From the NCBI GenBank assembly GCA_035688305.1, contig DASSNC010000014.1, positions 1-64,000 on the forward strand: a DNA stretch of 64,000 bases, given 5' to 3'. Positions within the stretch are counted from its first letter, which is position 1; every line of letters begins with the position of its first letter. The notes under the pieces were generated by a model. The model was not told where the DNA came from and ran no database searches. It saw nothing but the letters and a program-made list of their open reading frames with translations. This DNA comes from 66-474 sp035688305 (GTDB lineage: Bacteria > Pseudomonadota > Gammaproteobacteria > Xanthomonadales > Rhodanobacteraceae). Of the stretch, positions 60,162 to 64,000 are shown piece after piece. The translations under genes and the position numbers were made by a program.

Positions 60162-61940
60162 ATGACTGCCATCCGCCCGCTGCCGCCAGAACTCATCAAC
60201 CAGATCGCCGCCGGCGAGGTGATCGAGCGGCCGGCGTCGGTCGTGAAGGAACTGGCGGAAAACGCCCTCGACGCGGGCGCGCGCCGCATCGACATCGAGG
60301 TCGAAATGGGCGGCATGCGCCTGATCCGCGTGCGCGACGACGGCGGCGGCATCGCCGCGGACGAATTGCCGCTGGCGCTGGCGCCGCATGCGACCAGCAA
60401 GATCGCCAGCTTCGATGACTTGACGCACGTCGCCAGCATGGGGTTTCGTGGCGAAGCGCTGGCGTCGATTGCGTCGGTGTCGCGGCTGTCGATCACCTCG
60501 CGGCGCGCCAGCGACACACAGGCTACGCGAATCGAGGGCGGCACGACACGCCCTGCTGCAAGTCCGGTCGGAACCACCATCGAAGTGCGCGACCTGTTCC
60601 ACGCGGTGCCGGCGCGCCGCAAGTTCCTGCGCGCCGAGCGTACCGAATTTGGCCATATCGACGAACTGGTGCGCTCCCTGGCCCTCGCGCGGCCCGATGT
60701 CGAATTCCGGCTCGTGCACAACGGCAAGCCGGTGCGCTTGCTGAAGCCGGCGGCGCCTGGCGACGAACAATTGCAGCGCGCCGGGGAGTTGCTGGGGGAA
60801 GCGTTCTCGCAACATTGCCTGCGCATCGAACACGCGGCAGCGGGCCTGTCGTTGACCGGTTGGATTGGTTTGCCGACCGCCTCACGGGCCCAGGCCGACC
60901 AGCAATATTTCCACGTCAACGGTCGCCTGGTGCGCGACAAATCCGTGGCCCATGCGGTGCGCCAGGCTTACGCCGACGTGCTCTACCACGGTCGGCATCC
61001 GGCCTTCGTGTTGTTCCTTGAACTGGATCCCGCTGCGGTTGACGTGAACGTGCACCCGGCCAAGCGCGAGGTGCGCTTTCGCGATACGCGCCTGGTGCAC
61101 GATTTCATGTACCACGCCTTGCACGACGCGGTGGCGCAAACCCGCGCGGGCGAAATGGTGTCGGGGACATTTTCATCCGGCCCGGGCCACGGCGTTGCGC
61201 AGGCTGATCGCGACATTGTCCCCGACACCGCGCGGCAGTTCGGTCTCGGCGTGCGTGAAGCGGCAGGTGATCCCTACGCCACCTTGCTCGGTGGGTCCGG
61301 TACCCGCGCGGCGCCGGTGCCGGTGCGGCTGCAGGAAGACGCCGAGGCGGGCGCGCCGCCGCCGCTCGGGTATGCGCTGGCACAACTGGCGGGCATCTAC
61401 ATCCTCGCCGAGAATGCGCAAGGGTTGGTGCTGGTCGATATGCACGCGGCGCACGAGCGGGTGACCTACGAAAAATTGAAAGCTGCGCGCGCTGCCAATC
61501 AGGTCCGTTCGCAACACCTGTTGGTGCCCGAAGCCATTGCCGTGAGCGAGCGCGAAGCGGTCGCAGCCGAGGAACACGCCGCGACGCTTGCGTCGTACGG
61601 GCTGGAACTCGACCGCAGCGGCCCCCGGCAGGTGACCGCGCGCAGGATTCCGGCGCTGCTGGATGGTGCCGATGCAGCACAGCTGGCGCGCGATGTATTG
61701 GCCGAGTTGGCCGAGCACGGCAATTCGCGGCGGCTGGAAGAATTGCAGAATGAGTTGCTGTCGACGATGGCCTGCCACGGGTCGGTGCGCGCACACCGGC
61801 GCCTGACGCTTCCCGAGATGAATGCGCTGTTGCGCGAGATGGAGGCGACCGAGCGCTCCGGGCAATGCAATCACGGGCGCCCGACCTGGACGCAACTTTC
61901 GATCGGTGAGCTCGACAAATTGTTCTTGCGAGGAAGGTAG
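60162..61940 (+). CDS. mutL: DNA mismatch repair protein MutL (endonuclease type)
   Basis: A 592-residue MutL. The GHKL ATPase domain has NQIAAGEVIERP, ELAENALDAGA, DDGGGI and GFRGEAL. The C-terminal part carries DMHAAHERVTYE, the endonuclease metal-binding motif with Met for Gln, and CNHGRPTWTQL at the end. E. coli MutL lacks these motifs because it uses MutH; this one should nick DNA itself. The ATG at 60162 is the conserved start. Pseudomonas MutL has the same DMHA variant. Confidence 0.95.
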   Translation: MTAIRPLPPELINQIAAGEVIERPASVVKELAENALDAGARRIDIEVEMGGMRLIRVRDDGGGIAADELPLALAPHATSKIASFDDLTHVASMGFRGEALASIASVSRLSITSRRASDTQATRIEGGTTRPAASPVGTTIEVRDLFHAVPARRKFLRAERTEFGHIDELVRSLALARPDVEFRLVHNGKPVRLLKPAAPGDEQLQRAGELLGEAFSQHCLRIEHAAAGLSLTGWIGLPTASRAQADQQYFHVNGRLVRDKSVAHAVRQAYADVLYHGRHPAFVLFLELDPAAVDVNVHPAKREVRFRDTRLVHDFMYHALHDAVAQTRAGEMVSGTFSSGPGHGVAQADRDIVPDTARQFGLGVREAAGDPYATLLGGSGTRAAPVPVRLQEDAEAGAPPPLGYALAQLAGIYILAENAQGLVLVDMHAAHERVTYEKLKAARAANQVRSQHLLVPEAIAVSEREAVAAEEHAATLASYGLELDRSGPRQVTARRIPALLDGADAAQLARDVLAELAEHGNSRRLEELQNELLSTMACHGSVRAHRRLTLPEMNALLREMEATERSGQCNHGRPTWTQLSIGELDKLFLRGR

Positions 61941-61943
61941 ACA

Positions 61944-62777
61944 GTGAGTGTTGACGAAGCCTATCGCCGGGAAATCGAGCGCTGGCACGCGGGGCGCATC
62001 GAGCGCCTGATGGCGCCCACCGGATGGCTGAGCCTGATAGGGCTGGAATGGCTGAATCCGGGTCTGAACACGATCGGCAGCGCTGCCGACAACGACATCG
62101 TGCTGGCGCGTGCGCCCGCGCATCTCGGTGCGGTCGAGTGGGCGCAGGATGGGACGCTGAGCGTGCGTCTCGATCCCGCCAGCGGTGCCACGATTGACGG
62201 CAAGCCGGCGCTGTGCGCGCCACTCATCGACGACAGTCAACCCGAGCCTACCGTGGTTGCATTCGGCACGGTCAGCTTCATCGCGATCGAACGCAGTGGC
62301 CGCAAGGGCTTGCGGGTGCGTGACAGCGCGGCGCCGACGCGCACCGGATTCCGCGGCATCGAGCGCTTTCCCGTCGACCCGTCGTGGCGGATCGAAGCCG
62401 AATGGCATCCACTCGACCCGCCGTTCCAGCTCGCGACCAGCACCGTGATCGGCACGATCGAGAATTATCCGGCGCCGGGAATGGCGACGTTCCACCGCGA
62501 CGGCAAGCGCCTGACGCTGTATCCGGTGCGGGAAACGCCGGATGCCACGCAGTTGTTCGTGTTTTTTGCCGACCTGACCTCGGGTGCGGAAACGCATGGC
62601 GCGGCGCGCTTCCTGTACGCCGACATGCCGGTGGGAGACCGCATCGTGCTGGACTTCAACAAGGCCTACAACCCGCCGTGCGCGTTCACGCCGCATGCGA
62701 CGTGTCCGCTGGCACCACCGGAAAACCGCTTGGGGATCCGGGTGTTGGCGGGGGAGCGCAAACCGGCGGGGCACTAG
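61944..62777 (+). CDS. DUF1684 protein
   Basis: A 277-residue protein of the DUF1684 family: the N-terminal REIERWHAGRIERLMAPTGWLSL, a beta-rich centre (RGIERFPVDPSWR), and the family end motif LDFNKAYNPPCAFTPHATCPLAPPENRL in parts. The start GTG at 61944 is 3 bases after mutL, so it is co-transcribed with it. It has no signal peptide. The function is unknown. Confidence 0.88.
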   Translation: MSVDEAYRREIERWHAGRIERLMAPTGWLSLIGLEWLNPGLNTIGSAADNDIVLARAPAHLGAVEWAQDGTLSVRLDPASGATIDGKPALCAPLIDDSQPEPTVVAFGTVSFIAIERSGRKGLRVRDSAAPTRTGFRGIERFPVDPSWRIEAEWHPLDPPFQLATSTVIGTIENYPAPGMATFHRDGKRLTLYPVRETPDATQLFVFFADLTSGAETHGAARFLYADMPVGDRIVLDFNKAYNPPCAFTPHATCPLAPPENRLGIRVLAGERKPAGH

Positions 62778-62818
62778 GCTTCGGGAACCTTTCAACCGCG
62801 CGGTGCTCAAAGCAGGCG

Positions 62819-63592
62819 ATGAACGTGGAACGGACGGATTATCCGGATATGGAGCAGACAGTGGGTGTGCAGACCGGCGTGCGTCGGATCGTGATCGTGG
62901 TGGCGCTTGCCACAGCCGGTCTGTGGTCGCTTGCCGCCGCCGCGGCGCACCCGCCCAAGTCGTCAGCCACGCCGGCGGTGCAACGCGCCCAGTTGTCGTA
63001 TGCGCTGGGCTACGAGGCCGGTCTCGATCTGGGCCGGCGCCAACCCGACGTCGACATCGCCACCGTGATGCGCGGCGTGCAGGATGGTTTTTCGCGCAAG
63101 CAGCCCGCGTATTCGCCACAGGAAATGCAGCAGGTGCTGCAGGCGATGCAGGAAAAATTGCTGGCGGAAGCGCGTGCGGCCTACGAGAAACTGGCCGCCA
63201 GCAATTTGCAGAAGGCCCGTGCATTTTTCACGGACAACAAGAAAAAGCAGGGCGTGGTGAGCTTGCCGTCGGGGGTGCAATACAAGGTGCTGGGTAGCGG
63301 TGATGGCAACCGCAGCCCGACCATCGACAGCGCCGTGACGCTGCAGTATCGCGGCCAGTTCCTTGACGGCACCGTGTTCGACAACACCGAGGACCGCGGC
63401 AAGCCGGTGGTGTTTCCAGTCAACCAGATGATCCCCGGCTGGCGCGACATCATCACCCGCATGCATGTCGGCGATCATTGGCAGGTGTTCATTCCGCCTG
63501 ACCAGGCATACGGAATCCGTGGCGAAGGTCCGCGGATCGGACCCAACGAGGCGCTGGTGTTCGACATCCGCCTGTTGGGGATCAAGCCGTAA
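62819..63592 (+). CDS. FKBP-type peptidyl-prolyl isomerase (Mip/FkpA-like)
   Basis: A 257-residue exported chaperone. A hydrophobic segment (about 20-42, IVIVVALATAGLWSLAAAAA) serves as signal or anchor. An N-terminal dimerisation helix region (about 50-145) and the C-terminal FKBP domain (about 155-257, with LQYRGQFLDGTVFDNT and IPPDQAYG) follow. The start at 62819 (AGCAGG site) or the ATG at 62849 are both possible. It is expected to catalyse proline isomerisation in the periplasm or on the cell surface. Confidence 0.9.
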   Translation: MNVERTDYPDMEQTVGVQTGVRRIVIVVALATAGLWSLAAAAAHPPKSSATPAVQRAQLSYALGYEAGLDLGRRQPDVDIATVMRGVQDGFSRKQPAYSPQEMQQVLQAMQEKLLAEARAAYEKLAASNLQKARAFFTDNKKKQGVVSLPSGVQYKVLGSGDGNRSPTIDSAVTLQYRGQFLDGTVFDNTEDRGKPVVFPVNQMIPGWRDIITRMHVGDHWQVFIPPDQAYGIRGEGPRIGPNEALVFDIRLLGIKP

Positions 63593-63671
63593 CGCGCACG
63601 CGGGCCTTGCAGGCAATTGGAGCGAGCCGCCGTTCACGCCCGGCGCGGCCCGCCTGCGCTAGGCTTGCTGG

Positions 63672-63872
63672 ATGGCACAGAGCCCCGACATGTTTGACGT
63701 CAATGTTCCTGTCAGTCCATGCACGGGCGTATGCACCCTGGATGCGGCCGGGTTGTGCCTGGGTTGCCGGCGCACGCTGGCCGAGATCGCACGCTGGGGT
63801 GTCATGAGCGATGACGAACGCCGCCACTGGATCCGCGAGGTGCAACCGAAGCGGCCACCGGCATCGCCATGA
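63672..63872 (+). CDS. DUF1289 protein
   Basis: A 66-residue DUF1289 protein with the Cys pattern SPCTGVC and CLGCRRTL and the conserved ARW. It probably binds a metal through four cysteines. It overlaps the following NUDIX gene by ATGA. The function is unknown; in relatives it often accompanies NUDIX hydrolases. Confidence 0.88.
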   Translation: MAQSPDMFDVNVPVSPCTGVCTLDAAGLCLGCRRTLAEIARWGVMSDDERRHWIREVQPKRPPASP

Positions 63873-64000
63873 CGAGCAACCTCGATGAAGTTGTCCGGGC
63901 CTTGCACCCGCTCGGCGCGCCGCCACCGGCGCCGGGCTGGAACCACGATTACGTGGTCGATCTGATCGGGAATGCGCCGCGCCGCGAGGCGGCGGTGCTG
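63869..64000 (+). CDS. NUDIX hydrolase, probable CoA pyrophosphatase (5' part)
   Basis: The first 44 residues only; the window ends inside the gene. The sequence HPLGAPPPAPGWNHDYVVDLIG and the AAVL end resemble the N-terminus of NudL-type CoA pyrophosphatases from xanthomonads. The NUDIX box lies beyond the window, so the call is tentative. It starts inside the DUF1289 stop codon overlap. Confidence 0.5.
   Translation, partial: MTSNLDEVVRALHPLGAPPPAPGWNHDYVVDLIGNAPRREAAVL

Noticed and set aside
61173..63224. 683-codon antisense frame over mutL and DUF1684
   Set aside because: Antisense shadow of two recognised genes.

Overview
The window is a high-GC chromosomal segment of a gammaproteobacterium. 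The content points to the Xanthomonadales/Lysobacterales, most likely the Rhodanobacteraceae (Rhodanobacter/Dyella relatives). The clues are the thrS-infC-rpmI-rplT-pheST-ihfA-merR-tRNA-Pro string, a TonB receptor-led alpha-glucan locus, a MutL carrying the endonuclease motif of lineages that lack MutH, and frequent genome-scattered palindromic repeats. The genus is an inference; no rRNA gene is present to test it.

Layout. 1-1.8 kb: a small lipoprotein and a DUF4124 protein. 1.8-21.1 kb: a divergently transcribed alpha-glucan (starch/maltodextrin) utilisation island. Leftward run an alpha-glucosidase, a sugar:H+ symporter, a LacI regulator, glucokinase and a Tat-exported M24 peptidase. Rightward run a TonB-dependent receptor, a flavin-dependent halogenase-like protein, a GH13 amylase, a GH31 glucosidase, a six-hairpin glycosidase and an SLC45-type MFS permease; the last five genes are coupled by ATGA overlaps. 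Two inverted copies of a LacI-type operator lie in the divergent promoter region. 21.2-26.7 kb: small genes (HMA-like, DUF167), a frameshifted DUF1275 gene, and a PepSY/cytochrome b561/two-component cluster. 26.7-33.8 kb: hemN, fabA-fabB and a tyrosine-decarboxylase-like gene, associated with three perfect TTGAC-N4-GTCAA palindromes of FNR/DNR type. This looks like a set of oxygen-independent metabolic alternatives. 33.8-41.7 kb: tRNA-Val, a possible attenuating leader, then the translation/IHF operon ending in tRNA-Pro. 41.7-42.2 kb: duplicated tRNA 3' end/terminator and nested palindromic repeats. 42.2-64 kb: housekeeping and accessory genes (serA, proline iminopeptidase, psiF, class III aminotransferase, ICMT-like methyltransferase, a DesKR-like two-component pair, amidohydrolase, queA-tgt, folP, glmM, sodB, grxD, SDR, marC, ppnN, mutL, DUF1684, FKBP, DUF1289 and a truncated NUDIX gene).

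How the parts work together. The alpha-glucan island covers outer-membrane uptake (TonB receptor), extracytoplasmic trimming (signal-peptide GH13, GH31 and six-hairpin enzymes), inner-membrane import (two MFS carriers), cytoplasmic hydrolysis (GH13 glucosidase) and glucose phosphorylation (Glk), with a LacI-family switch. The most unusual member is the halogenase-like flavoprotein embedded in the sugar operon. The second theme is the predicted FNR/DNR regulon joining haem synthesis, unsaturated fatty acid synthesis and an amino-acid decarboxylase. No phage, insertion sequence or CRISPR array was recognised. The repeats are short palindromic, MITE-like elements.
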